A stretch of 64,000 nt of DNA from Glaciecola amylolytica (lineage in GTDB: Bacteria > Bacteroidota > Bacteroidia > Flavobacteriales_D > Crocinitomicaceae): positions 4,397,501 through 4,461,500 of the forward strand of contig CP034120.1 of NCBI GenBank assembly GCA_003856375.1, given 5' to 3'. The position numbers and the translations under genes are program-made. Shown in pieces: positions 1-8,231 of this stretch (position 1 is its first letter; each line of letters begins with the position of its first letter). The notes under the pieces are model-generated. The model saw nothing but the letters and a program-made list of their open reading frames with translations, was not told the origin of the DNA and did not search any database.

Positions 1-96
1 AACCTTCAGGATTGAAGGGTCCTTTTTACAGGAGCTCAATACCAAAAGCACTGAAAGCAAGGAGAAATATCCAATTTTACGTACCATTTTGTTCAT
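1..96 (-). CDS. N-terminal part of a lipoprotein running off the left edge
   Basis: Reading leftward from an ATG at 96 there is an open frame of 32 codons to the window edge. It begins with a short basic stretch (MNKMVRKIG), then a hydrophobic core (FSLLSVLLVL), then a lipobox ending SSC followed by KKD. This is a typical type II signal peptide, so the product should be an outer- or inner-membrane lipoprotein. The mature part lies outside the window, so its function cannot be named. It is divergent from pheS, with 183 bases between the two starts. Confidence 0.6.
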   Translation of the reverse strand, partial: MNKMVRKIGYFSLLSVLLVLSSCKKDPSILKV

Positions 97-162
97 AGTG
101 TTATTTTTTTTCGTTGTAAATATAATCTTTTTGCGATTATAATCTGATTCTCCACAATTTCG

Positions 163-170
163 TAACTTCG
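163..170 (+). promoter_or_regulatory. Possible -7 box (TAACTTCG) upstream of pheS
   Basis: TAACTTCG resembles the Bacteroidota -7 element TAnnTTTG with one mismatch. It would give a 5' leader of about 100 bases before pheS. Very similar TAnnTTCG octamers precede three other genes here (9805-9812, 52819-52826, and 25255-25262 on the minus strand), which makes it a little more credible than a lone match. No clear -33 element was found. Confidence 0.3.
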
Positions 171-279
171 TTGCTCGAAAAAGTATGTTTTTAAACATCA
201 AATTAAAAGAAAAAGTTACATTTTCGGTAATATTTTTTTAGATAGACGTTTAGAAACCCCAAAAGGTTGTTACAAAATA

Positions 280-1305
280 ATGAAAGAGCAAATCGCTGCA
301 GCTAAGGAAGCTATTGAAAATTATGCATTAACGGATTTAAATGCTGTTGAGGCATTCCGTATTCATTTTTTAGGGTCAAAAGGAGAATTGAAGAATCTTT
401 TCGGAGAGTTGAAAAGCGTTCCGAATGAGGAAAAAAAGGAAGTTGGGCAGCTTTTGAACGGCTTGCGTTTGCTGGCAGAAGAAAAGTGGCAGATCTCCAA
501 AGAAAGTTTTGAAAATACACAAAGCTCCGACTCTGATGTAGATGTTACAAGACCGGCAGAACCGATTCCGCTTGGTGCAAGACATCCGCTTTCCATTGTT
601 CGCAGCGAAATCATTTCCATTTTTGAACGTATCGGTTATTCTGTTTCGGAAGGACCGGAAATCGAAGATGACTGGCACAATTTCTCTGCATTGAACTTCC
701 CGCCGGAACACCCGGCAAGAGATATGCAGGATACTTTCTTCATTGAAAAAGGAGAACGCGAAATGGCTTTGAGAACGCATACTTCTTCCGTTCAGGTGCG
801 TGTGATGGAATCTTCCACTCCGCCGATCCGGACAATTTCTCCGGGAAGGGTTTACCGGAATGAAGCGATTTCTGCTCGTGCGCATTGCTTTTTCCATCAG
901 GTAGAAGGATTGTACATCGATAAAAATGTATCCTTCGCAGATTTGAAACAAACGCTGGATTACTTTGCGAAATCCCTGTTCGGAGATAAAGCTAAAATTC
1001 GTCTTCGACCTTCATACTTCCCGTTCACGGAACCAAGTGCAGAAGTGGATGTTTCCTGTACAATTTGTAATTCGAAAGGATGCAATGTGTGTAAATACAC
1101 CGGTTGGTTGGAAATTTTAGGTTGCGGAATGGTTGACCCGAATGTGTTGGAAGCTTCCGGCATTGACTCGGAAGTATACACCGGTTTTGCATTCGGAATG
1201 GGAATCGAACGCATTGCTCAATTGAAATTCAGAGTAAACGATCTGAGATTGTATTCTGAAAATGACGTGCGTTTCCTGAAACAATTTAAAGGAGTGAATT
1301 TCTAA
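280..1305 (+). CDS. pheS: Phenylalanine--tRNA ligase alpha subunit
   Basis: This is the catalytic subunit of the heterotetrameric PheRS, which charges tRNA-Phe in the cytoplasm. The 341-residue length is normal for the family. The first ~90 residues form the helical tRNA-binding arm. The class II core follows, with the RTHTSSVQVR segment, the motif 2 region ISPGRVYRNEA, and the motif 3 region GFAFGMGIERIAQLKF near the C-terminus. A four-cysteine patch (SCTICNSKGCNVC) sits just before motif 3. The ATG at 280 fits the family N-terminus. The next gene starts two bases after its stop, so pheS heads a run of four closely packed genes (pheS, ytxJ-like, cyclase, tadA). pheT is not adjacent, which is common in Bacteroidota. 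Confidence 0.97.
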   Translation: MKEQIAAAKEAIENYALTDLNAVEAFRIHFLGSKGELKNLFGELKSVPNEEKKEVGQLLNGLRLLAEEKWQISKESFENTQSSDSDVDVTRPAEPIPLGARHPLSIVRSEIISIFERIGYSVSEGPEIEDDWHNFSALNFPPEHPARDMQDTFFIEKGEREMALRTHTSSVQVRVMESSTPPIRTISPGRVYRNEAISARAHCFFHQVEGLYIDKNVSFADLKQTLDYFAKSLFGDKAKIRLRPSYFPFTEPSAEVDVSCTICNSKGCNVCKYTGWLEILGCGMVDPNVLEASGIDSEVYTGFAFGMGIERIAQLKFRVNDLRLYSENDVRFLKQFKGVNF

Positions 1306-1306
1306 G

Positions 1307-1666
1307 ATGGGACTTTTTTCGAGTAAGCAAAAAACAGAATTTTCCTGGGTGAAACTGACCAGTTCAGAGCAATTGCGTGAATTAGTTGATTCATCTGATG
1401 AGAAACCCGTTTTGCTGTTCAAACACAGTACGCGTTGCAGTATTTCCTCCATGGCACTCAACCGATTTGAAAATAAAATGGATCCGGAAAAGGCAGTTTG
1501 CGTTTACCTGGATTTGTTAGCTTATAGACCTTTATCTGACGAGATTGCAGAAATGACAAACGTTCAGCATCAATCTCCTCAGGCAATACTGATGAATAAC
1601 GGGGAAGTTATTTATTCCGCTACACACAGTGAAATAGATGCTTCGGAAATTATGAAACTCATTTAA
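1307..1666 (+). CDS. ytxJ: YtxJ/BrxC-like monothiol bacilliredoxin
   Basis: This 119-residue protein matches the YtxJ/BrxC family, a thioredoxin-like fold that removes bacillithiol from mixed disulfides. The active-site segment is FKHSTRCSISS, with a single cysteine at position 44, as in monothiol bacilliredoxins. There is no signal peptide, so it is cytoplasmic. Bacillithiol is made by many Flavobacteriia, which fits. It begins two bases after pheS and ends three bases before the cyclase gene, so it is probably co-transcribed with them. The family assignment rests on the active-site motif, length and overall fold pattern. Activity on bacillithiolated substrates is inferred. Confidence 0.85.
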   Translation: MGLFSSKQKTEFSWVKLTSSEQLRELVDSSDEKPVLLFKHSTRCSISSMALNRFENKMDPEKAVCVYLDLLAYRPLSDEIAEMTNVQHQSPQAILMNNGEVIYSATHSEIDASEIMKLI

Positions 1667-1668
1667 CT

Positions 1669-2745
1669 ATGAAAAAATACGGAATCATTATTCTGCTTAT
1701 TTTGGTTGTTGCGGCATTCGTTATTGTTCCGCTGATCAATAATTCGAGTGAAGAACCGGAAGATACGCCAATGGCGAAGTTTGAAACTCCCGGAAACATC
1801 CAGGTGGAATACGGAACAGAAGTTCCCGTAAAATTTTCGATTCCGGAAGGAATGGTGAAAGTGGAGTTGCTTTATAACGATTCAATCTTTGAAACCTGGA
1901 ATAACCCGAAGCCTCAAATGAGAACCGTTGCCATGCAGACAAATTATTATGGGGTTGGGACGAGACCTTTGGTGCTTCGATCTACTTTTAAGGATGGAAC
2001 GTCTTTGGAGAATGGAATCAACGTTCGTGTTGTTTCAAATATCCTGCCTGAGATACGATTTGTAAAGATCGTAAAGGAATATCCGCACAATCAGGAGAAT
2101 TACACACAAGGTTTTGAATTCGACGGAAACCAGTTGTATGAAGGAACGGGTGATCCGGGGCAATTGGGGAAAACGCTGGTCGGGCCGATTTCTTTGGAAA
2201 CAGGAAAGTTTATCGAACCTAAAATAGGTCTGGACCCGACTCATTTCGGAGAAGGAATCACGATTTTGGGAGATTTGGTATATCAGGTTACCTGGCAGAA
2301 CGGCAAATGCTTTGTTTACGACAAGAAAACAATGGTTTTGAAAGATGAATTCAAGTATGTCGGGCAAGGTTGGGGATTGTGTAATGACGGAAAAGTGATT
2401 ATGATGTCGGATGGTTCTGAACGTATTACTTTCCGCGATCCGAAGTCCTTTCAGGCAATTCGCGCCATTGAAGTATACGATAAGGAAGGTCCGAGAACAA
2501 ACCTGAATGAGTTGGAATACATCGATGGAAAAATATACGCGAATGTTTATATGACCGGAACTGTTTTAGTGATCGAACCGACTACCGGTCGTGTTTTAGA
2601 AGAAATTGACGCAAATGAATTGGTTGTCCGCGGAAAGAATGGCGGAGATGTATTGAATGGAATCGCATACAACAAGCTGACAAAGAAATTGTATATGACC
2701 GGAAAATACTGGACCAAGACCTTTGAAGTTTCTATCGATAGATAA
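1669..2745 (+). CDS. Glutaminyl-peptide cyclotransferase (membrane-anchored)
   Basis: The 358-residue product resembles the plant/bacterial type of glutaminyl cyclase (five-bladed beta-propeller), which converts N-terminal glutamine of exported proteins to pyroglutamate. Residues 1-25 are a hydrophobic signal anchor (YGIIILLILVVAAFVIV). Residues ~35-120 look like an Ig-like beta domain. The propeller starts around NYTQGFEFDGNQLYEGTGD, the family's recognisable first blade, and continues through GEGITILGDLVYQVTWQ and NELEYIDGKIYANVY. There is no lipobox cysteine, so it is likely anchored in the inner membrane and faces the periplasm. N-terminal pyroglutamate is common on T9SS-exported proteins, so this enzyme plausibly serves the T9SS cargoes nearby. 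That link is an inference. Confidence 0.88.
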   Translation: MKKYGIIILLILVVAAFVIVPLINNSSEEPEDTPMAKFETPGNIQVEYGTEVPVKFSIPEGMVKVELLYNDSIFETWNNPKPQMRTVAMQTNYYGVGTRPLVLRSTFKDGTSLENGINVRVVSNILPEIRFVKIVKEYPHNQENYTQGFEFDGNQLYEGTGDPGQLGKTLVGPISLETGKFIEPKIGLDPTHFGEGITILGDLVYQVTWQNGKCFVYDKKTMVLKDEFKYVGQGWGLCNDGKVIMMSDGSERITFRDPKSFQAIRAIEVYDKEGPRTNLNELEYIDGKIYANVYMTGTVLVIEPTTGRVLEEIDANELVVRGKNGGDVLNGIAYNKLTKKLYMTGKYWTKTFEVSIDR

Positions 2746-2748
2746 GCC

Positions 2749-3195
2749 ATGATTTCTCCTTACAACGATGAATATTTCATGCGTCAGGCCTACATGGAGG
2801 CGCAAAAAGCCTTCGAATTGGGTGAGATTCCCGTGGGAGCAGTTGTCGTGGTGAATAATCAGATCATAGCGCGGGCGCACAATTTAACGGAGCGCCTTCA
2901 CGATGTAACGGCGCACGCAGAAATGCAGGCAATTACCGCAGCATCGGAATACCTTGGAGCAAAATACCTGAAGGATTGTACCTTGTATGTGACGCTTGAA
3001 CCGTGCGTGATGTGTGCAGGTGCGCTTTATTGGTCGCAGCTGGATAAAATCGTCTTTGCCAGCAGAGATGAAAAACGCGGAGCAGGTCGTTTCCAGAATG
3101 AATTGTATCATCCGAAGACCTTAGTGTCAAAAGGCCCGATGGAAAAAGAATGCGCACAACTGATGATCGATTTCTTTCAGGACAAGCGTTCTTAA
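2749..3195 (+). CDS. tadA: tRNA(adenine34) deaminase TadA
   Basis: TadA deaminates adenosine 34 to inosine in tRNA-Arg(ACG). The 148-residue protein shows the cytidine/deoxycytidylate deaminase zinc motifs: HAE at residues 56-58 (zinc ligand and proton-shuttle glutamate) and PCVMC at 85-89. The surrounding GEIPVGAVVV and ALYWSQLDKIVFAS segments are characteristic of TadA rather than of riboflavin or cytidine deaminases. The start is three bases after the cyclase stop, in the same transcription unit as pheS. Together with mnmE at 5370 it gives this end of the window two anticodon-modifying enzymes. Confidence 0.95.
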   Translation: MISPYNDEYFMRQAYMEAQKAFELGEIPVGAVVVVNNQIIARAHNLTERLHDVTAHAEMQAITAASEYLGAKYLKDCTLYVTLEPCVMCAGALYWSQLDKIVFASRDEKRGAGRFQNELYHPKTLVSKGPMEKECAQLMIDFFQDKRS

Positions 3196-3597
3196 ATAAT
3201 TACGCATTCTTTTTTAGATACTTCCCATATTTGGGAAGCGAGGTGGAGCAAGAAGAACTAGCACTAAGGCTGTAGAATCAAGATCTTGAGACGAAAACAG
3301 GGTGATTTAAGTTCAAAAATGGCTTAAAGGCGCTAAAACTAAACGTTAAATCTATAACATTTTTATACTTTATCTAAGCTTAACCTATGCTTGATCCATA
3401 CTTGAGGGATGGGAAGGTATTTTCCGTTTTTTTGTTGCTCGTTTTTTCGGATGTTGTTTTACAAGTGTGTGAAGTCATGCCGGATTAGGGATTGTTCGGC
3501 ATTGGTAATTCGACATTCATAATTCAAATTTCACCTCCTGTACTAAATTTTAATTTTCAGTTGCCGGTTTCTTTTAGTTTTGTAAAAAACAGAACTT
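3196..3597. other. Intergenic region without a gene
   Basis: About 400 bases follow tadA. A seven-base-pair hairpin (CTTCCCA/TGGGAAG, 3222-3239) lies shortly after the stop, but no T-run follows it, so it is at best a weak terminator. The rest is AT-rich with several short direct echoes (TAATTCGACATTCATAATTC near 3510). I found no ORF with coding character. The right end carries the promoter of the ABC transporter genes. Confidence 0.6.
3575..3582 (+). promoter_or_regulatory. -7 box TAGTTTTG of the ABC transporter operon
   Basis: TAGTTTTG matches the Bacteroidota -7 consensus TAnnTTTG and lies 15 bases before the ATG at 3598. The predicted leader is only about ten bases long. I see no convincing -33 TTG at the expected distance. 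Confidence 0.5.
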
Positions 3598-4497
3598 ATG
3601 TCTGACATTATTCTTGAAGTTAATAACCTATCGAAATCATACAAGCAGGTAGATGCCGTAAAAAGTGTGTCTTTTGATATCAAAAAGGGGAATGTTTACG
3701 GATTGTTGGGTCCAAACGGAAGCGGAAAAACAACCACCCTCGCCATGCTGATGGGAATTTTGCACCCCACGCAGGGATCTTTCTCCTGGTTTGGAAATGG
3801 TCAGAAAGACAGCAACAGACTCCGGATCGGATGTTTGCTTGAAACACCGAATTTTTATCCCTATTTGAATTCCTATGATAATTTAAGGGTTACGGCAACG
3901 ATCAAAGGTTTGAAGAACCCCAAAGAGCGTATCCGGGAAGTGTTGGAATATGTAGATCTGGCGGATCGCGGAAAAAGATCTTTCAGAACCTATTCTTTGG
4001 GAATGAAACAACGATTGGCAGTAGCTTCAGCTATTCTCACAGATCCGGAAGTATTGGTTCTGGATGAGCCTACCAACGGATTGGATCCTGAAGGGATTGC
4101 AGAAATGCGTGAACTGATCCTGAACATTGCCGGACAAGGAAAAACCATCATTTTGGCATCACATATTCTGGATGAAGTTCAGAAGATCTGTTCACATGTG
4201 GTGATGTTGAAACAAGGAGAAATGGTTTATAACGGAACCATGAAAGACCTGTTGATTCAGCGAAAATCCTACAAATTGATGGCGGAAAATCCGGAACAGC
4301 TGATTCAGGTGTTGAACAAAATTTCGGAAGTGAAGATTTTGGATAAAACAGATGACTCGTTGCTGGTAGAACTGGAAGAAGGAGTTTCAGGAGCGAGATT
4401 GAACCAATTAATAGTTGAACAAGGGATTTACCTTTCCGAATTACATGCTTATCAGAAAAGCCTGGAAACTATTTTCCTCGAAAGAATGAAGTTATGA
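3598..4497 (+). CDS. ABC transporter ATP-binding protein (ABC-2 type exporter)
   Basis: This is a cytoplasmic ATPase subunit of 299 residues. It has a Walker A GPNGSGKT at 38-45, a signature SLGMKQ at 133-138, a Walker B VLVLDEP at 152-158, and the D-loop GLDPEG. After the ~225-residue nucleotide-binding domain comes a ~75-residue C-terminal extension, typical of the NatA/BcrA-type exporters. The permease gene overlaps its stop by four bases (ATGA), so the two form one translationally coupled exporter. The substrate cannot be told from sequence. It resembles antibiotic or sodium efflux exporters, and also gliding GldA, but no gldF/gldG-type partner is present. Confidence 0.93.
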   Translation: MSDIILEVNNLSKSYKQVDAVKSVSFDIKKGNVYGLLGPNGSGKTTTLAMLMGILHPTQGSFSWFGNGQKDSNRLRIGCLLETPNFYPYLNSYDNLRVTATIKGLKNPKERIREVLEYVDLADRGKRSFRTYSLGMKQRLAVASAILTDPEVLVLDEPTNGLDPEGIAEMRELILNIAGQGKTIILASHILDEVQKICSHVVMLKQGEMVYNGTMKDLLIQRKSYKLMAENPEQLIQVLNKISEVKILDKTDDSLLVELEEGVSGARLNQLIVEQGIYLSELHAYQKSLETIFLERMKL

Positions 4498-5279
4498 GAA
4501 ATATTATAGCACTTGAATATGCGAAACTAAGAAAGTTTCAAACGCTGAAAATTTTGTTTGCGGTTTACATGTTGATCGTACCATCCTGGATGTATTTCAT
4601 GAACTTTTTCTTTCAGCATGAGCCGGATCTGAAAATGATTTTCACGCAGGATAATCCATTAGATTTCCCTCATATATGGAGTTTCATCACGTTTAGCGCA
4701 AGCTTTTTCAATATACTGCTGGCGGTTTTGGTGGTAATTATCACCACGAATGATATCCAATACAAAACCATGCGTCAGAATATCATTGAAGGTTCTACCA
4801 AACATCAGGTTATTCTGGGGAAATTTGTATTTGTTGTCTTCCTGAGTACCATCGCAACCCTTTATACATTTTTATGTGGTTTGGTGATTGGGTTGATCGA
4901 ATCTTCGAATACGGATATTTTTGAAAACATTCATCTCATTGCCTTGTATTTTGTGCAAACAATCGGGTATTTCAGCTTTGCTTTCCTGTTCGCCATTTTG
5001 GTTAAAAGACCGGCTATTGCGATCGTTACATTTATTCTGTATTTCCCGGTTGAATCCATTGTCGGAAACATCATTTCCAAACAAATGTATACGTTCTTCC
5101 CATTGAAAGTGTATGCCGATCTGACCCCGATCCCGTTTTTCAAAGCCATTTTGAATTCGAGCGAAAAAGGAGCAAATGCTTTCATCTTGAGTTTGAATGA
5201 ACAATTGTTGCTGGCGGGTTTTTATGTAGTACTTTGCTTTGCAATCACTTATTTCATCCTGCGCAGAAGAGATTTGTAA
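4494..5279 (+). CDS. ABC-2 type transporter permease
   Basis: The 261-residue membrane protein has about six hydrophobic segments (for example ILFAVYMLIVPSWMYF, FFNILLAVLVVIITT, VFVVFLSTIATLYTFLCGL, FSFAFLFAILV, FYVVLCFAITYFIL). The segment TTNDIQYKTMRQNIIEG after the second helix resembles the coupling region of ABC-2 permeases (NDI...T.R). The gene starts inside the stop of the ATPase gene and therefore belongs to the same exporter. A hairpin terminator follows at 5321. The substrate is unknown. Confidence 0.88.
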   Translation: MRNIIALEYAKLRKFQTLKILFAVYMLIVPSWMYFMNFFFQHEPDLKMIFTQDNPLDFPHIWSFITFSASFFNILLAVLVVIITTNDIQYKTMRQNIIEGSTKHQVILGKFVFVVFLSTIATLYTFLCGLVIGLIESSNTDIFENIHLIALYFVQTIGYFSFAFLFAILVKRPAIAIVTFILYFPVESIVGNIISKQMYTFFPLKVYADLTPIPFFKAILNSSEKGANAFILSLNEQLLLAGFYVVLCFAITYFILRRRDL

Positions 5280-5320
5280 TTGAAATACTGAAAAGAAACA
5301 AGGGTAAAACCTTCCCGAAG

Positions 5321-5352
5321 AGCCGGTCCGAACATGAAGGATCGGCTTTTTT
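5321..5352 (+). terminator. Intrinsic terminator after the ABC transporter genes
   Basis: AGCCGGTCC (5321-5329) pairs with GGATCGGCT (5339-5347), nine base pairs including one G-U, around a nine-base loop and followed directly by a run of T. It ends the ABC operon. The mnmE promoter begins only six bases later. Confidence 0.8.
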
Positions 5353-5357
5353 CTTTG

Positions 5358-5365
5358 TAACTTTG
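5358..5365 (+). promoter_or_regulatory. -7 box TAACTTTG of mnmE, leaderless configuration
   Basis: TAACTTTG is a full match to TAnnTTTG and ends four bases before the mnmE ATG at 5370. Transcription would start at or next to the start codon, giving a leaderless mRNA. The same four-base spacing is seen at 23185-23192 and 36078-36085. Confidence 0.65.
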
Positions 5366-5369
5366 CACC

Positions 5370-6776
5370 ATGAGTGTTTCTCCAAAAACCATTTGCGCTT
5401 TATCTACAGCTCCCGGAATGGGGGCAATTGCATTGATCCGTATGTCGGGCAAGGATGCAATTTCTATTCTGGATCGGATTTCCGGTAAGTCTTACGCTGA
5501 TGCGGCTTCTCACAGTGCGCATTTTGTGCGTTTGAAAAAGGCCGACGGTTCTGTTTTGGATGAGGTGGTTGCAACGATTTTCCATGAAGGACATAGTTTT
5601 ACGGGAGAAAACACGGTTGAAATTGCCTGTCATGGGTCTGTATTTATTCAGCAGGAAATTATCAACTTGCTTTTAGCAAATGGCTGTGAATTGGCGCAAC
5701 CCGGAGAATTTACGATGCGTGCTTTTCTGAACGGAAGAATGGATTTAAGTCAGGCTGAAGCGGTCGCGGATTTGATCGCTTCTGAATCTGCCCGTTCGCA
5801 TGAAGTAGCAATGAATCAGATGCGGGGTTCTTTTTCCACCGAATTGACTGACTTACGCGAAAAACTCATTCATTTTGCCTCGCTCGTTGAATTGGAACTC
5901 GATTTTGCGGAAGAGGATGTGGAATTTGCCGACAGAAGAGAGTTGCTCGCTTTGGTCACCGAAGTACTGGCTTATGTTCGCAAACTGATTCAGTCTTTTG
6001 AATTGGGAAATGTGCTGAAGAACGGAGTTCCTGTGGCGCTTGTTGGCGCACCGAATACCGGGAAAAGCACTCTTTTGAATCAGCTTTTGGGTGAAGATCG
6101 CGCCATCGTGAGCAACATTGCCGGCACAACCCGTGATGTGATTGAAGAAATTCTGAATATCGACGGGATTTTGTTTCGCTTAATTGATACAGCCGGAATC
6201 CGGGATGAAGCAGCAGAAGAAATCGAAGCGTTGGGAATTCAGCGTTCTCTGGATAAGATCAAACAGGCAAAAATTGTCTTGATGTTGAGCGACTTCAGTG
6301 CCGATCAGTCTTCCGAAGAAGGGCATTTATCCATGAATTCCGAAGAAACCGGACGTTGGGCAGATGAGCAGGCGCAAACTTATCCCGGAAAACACTTTTT
6401 GGTCTTGGGAAATAAATACGATTTGCGGCCGGATCAATTGAACAATCCGTGGACTTTTAATACGCCGTTTTTGCCAATCAGTGCTAAGAACGGAAGCGGT
6501 ATCGAAGAATTGAAAACATGGTTGTCGACTCAGATTCTGGGATCTTTCAATACACAATCCGACACAATCGTAACGAATGCGCGCCATCTGGATGCGCTGC
6601 AAAAAACCGAAGATTCGTTGGAGAAAGCGAAATGGGGCCTGGAAACCAATATTACCGGAGATTTTGTAGCGATGGATATCCGTCAGGCAATGTTCTGGCT
6701 GGGAAGCATCACCGGACAAATCTCAGAAGACGACCTGCTGGCGAATATTTTCAGCAAGTTTTGTATTGGGAAGTAG
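5370..6776 (+). CDS. mnmE: tRNA modification GTPase MnmE
   Basis: MnmE, with MnmG, places the carboxymethylaminomethyl group on U34 of tRNAs reading two-codon boxes. The 468-residue protein has the family's three parts: an N-terminal folate-binding domain (to ~120, with GEFTMRAFLNGRMDLSQAEA), a helical domain, and an inserted G domain with P-loop GAPNTGKS at 226-233, switch GTTRD at ~252, and G3 DTAG. It ends with the diagnostic CIGK, whose cysteine is needed for modification. The start codon lies immediately after a promoter -7 box, so the mRNA is probably leaderless. The stop is nine bases from the stop of the convergent T9SS gene. mnmG is not in the window. Confidence 0.97.
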   Translation: MSVSPKTICALSTAPGMGAIALIRMSGKDAISILDRISGKSYADAASHSAHFVRLKKADGSVLDEVVATIFHEGHSFTGENTVEIACHGSVFIQQEIINLLLANGCELAQPGEFTMRAFLNGRMDLSQAEAVADLIASESARSHEVAMNQMRGSFSTELTDLREKLIHFASLVELELDFAEEDVEFADRRELLALVTEVLAYVRKLIQSFELGNVLKNGVPVALVGAPNTGKSTLLNQLLGEDRAIVSNIAGTTRDVIEEILNIDGILFRLIDTAGIRDEAAEEIEALGIQRSLDKIKQAKIVLMLSDFSADQSSEEGHLSMNSEETGRWADEQAQTYPGKHFLVLGNKYDLRPDQLNNPWTFNTPFLPISAKNGSGIEELKTWLSTQILGSFNTQSDTIVTNARHLDALQKTEDSLEKAKWGLETNITGDFVAMDIRQAMFWLGSITGQISEDDLLANIFSKFCIGK

Positions 6777-6785
6777 TTTCTCAAA

Positions 6786-7928
6786 TCAATTCTTAATCAG
6801 CTTTCCGGAACTGAGAACCAAACCGGATTCATTCGTGATTTTTAAAAGGTAAATCCCGCCGGATAGCTCGTCAGATAAATCCAATCTCAGGAGATTATTT
6901 CCTTCTTCCAGCTGAAATTGTTTTTCGATGGAAACACCGAGTATGGAAATAAAAGTAGCTGCGTACAATCCCTTTTTTGAAGCGTTTATCCGGATTTCCA
7001 AAAGATCGTCCACAGGATTTGGAGAGAATGTAACGCCATTGAACGGGCTTCCCTGAATGGAGATGATATTGCTGAATGAATAATTCCCGTCAAAATCAAT
7101 TTGTCTCAGACGATAATAAGTCAGGTTTGCATCTGGTTCCCGATCCGGAAAAGAGTAGGACAGCAGGCTGGTTGAGTTGCCTGCTCCTTGTTTCGAACCT
7201 ATTTTGATCCAATGTGTTCCGTCAATGCTGCGTTCAATTTCAAAATGACTGTTGTTTCGTTCGCTGGCTGTTTGCCACCGGAGCTCATTTCCGGAAGTGC
7301 CGGATTCCCCGTAAAAGTTTAACAATTCGATTGGCAATGAAACATTCGATGTAAACTGGACTTCAAAGGGGCAGCAATCGCCTTCATAGCCGTCGATCAT
7401 GAGGTAATAGAATTTCCCGCTTGTCAATCCGGAAACGGTGGTGCTTACACATCCTTTCGGGTTTCCGCAGGAACTGCAATCCGTTCCGCTGAGTTGTTTC
7501 AGGCAGTAATATCCGTTAATCGCACCCGAACCGCAGGTTCCGATTCCGTTTGCTGTAGGAAAATTAAAGATCAGAGCCTGAATTCCTGATGCTCCTATAA
7601 TGCTTCCCTTGTTGGTGCATCCGGGCAGTGTACAAATCGTGAGACTTACGGAAGAAGCCGTTGCCTGAAATAGATAGAAACTGTTGTTTTCTACAGTTTG
7701 TTTGGCCACCGAGCTGCAGAATACATTACTGTTCTTGAACCACAAGGCGTCATTGGCGGTATAGCTGCAGGTGTTGTCACAATACACACCATTCAATGCT
7801 ATTACGGGAGCTGTTGCGCAATTATCACTTGCTGATGGCGGACCGGAAGTGCATGGAGGTTGTCCGTAGTTTGTAAAGGAAATAAGTAAACAAACAATTA
7901 CTATTCCGGAGCTAATAGTATTTCTCAT
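6786..7928 (-). CDS. Secreted protein with T9SS type A sorting domain
   Basis: I start this at the ATG at 7928, giving 380 residues and a clean signal peptide (MRNTISSGIVIVCLLISFTNYGQ). A more distal in-frame ATG at 7967 would add 13 residues ahead of the signal. The first ~200 residues are cysteine-rich (PPCTSGPPSASDNCATAP, CDNTCSYTAN, TDCSSCGNPKGC), suggesting several disulfides in an extracellular domain. Then comes a fibronectin-like stretch (ELLNFYGES..LRWQTASERNN) common in T9SS cargo. The C-terminus carries FSPNPVDDLLEI and GIYLLKITNESG, the type A sorting domain. The protein should be exported by T9SS and attached to or released from the cell surface. Its function is unknown. Confidence 0.88.
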   Translation of the reverse strand: MRNTISSGIVIVCLLISFTNYGQPPCTSGPPSASDNCATAPVIALNGVYCDNTCSYTANDALWFKNSNVFCSSVAKQTVENNSFYLFQATASSVSLTICTLPGCTNKGSIIGASGIQALIFNFPTANGIGTCGSGAINGYYCLKQLSGTDCSSCGNPKGCVSTTVSGLTSGKFYYLMIDGYEGDCCPFEVQFTSNVSLPIELLNFYGESGTSGNELRWQTASERNNSHFEIERSIDGTHWIKIGSKQGAGNSTSLLSYSFPDREPDANLTYYRLRQIDFDGNYSFSNIISIQGSPFNGVTFSPNPVDDLLEIRINASKKGLYAATFISILGVSIEKQFQLEEGNNLLRLDLSDELSGGIYLLKITNESGLVLSSGKLIKN

Positions 7929-8231
7929 AACGTTTTTTGTTTGGTCAAATTTGTAGTATGAAGGCAATCAGTTTCTTACTGAATGCTTTCAGCGAAGATT
8001 CAGAATCTTTTTGAAGTTTCTTTAAAAAAACCTGAATAGGGCGTTGAATTTGATGTAAGTCAAAAAAGAATGTCTGAAAAGAGGGAATCCGAATCTCCGA
8101 TCCTAGGCCGTTCATTTCCAGATTGTTCAAATGCTTTTTAATTTCCGGTTAAACAAAAATTGGCTGATACTTTTGACAGAAAATCGGAGTTTGGCTTAGA
8201 ATTTGATTTATCTTTCGGAAAAATATACAAG
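7929..8231. other. Divergent intergenic region with a possible promoter
   Basis: About 300 bases separate the T9SS gene from the META-domain gene. TACTTTTG at 8168-8175 matches the -7 consensus and would give the META gene a leader of about 50 bases. A 61-codon minus-strand frame here (7945-8130) lacks a signal peptide or any recognisable composition, and I do not believe it is a gene. Confidence 0.45.

Noticed and set aside
376-951. 191-codon open frame antisense to pheS
   Set aside because: It lies wholly inside a well-supported gene, has no signal peptide or domain, and its composition follows from the reverse complement of pheS codons.
3222-3239. Hairpin after tadA considered as terminator or riboswitch part
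   Set aside because: The stem is only seven base pairs with no following T run, and no conserved riboswitch core is visible nearby.
7945-8130. 61-codon minus-strand frame between the T9SS and META genes
   Set aside because: Overlaps the start of the T9SS gene, lacks a signal peptide and has no family resemblance. Likely chance.
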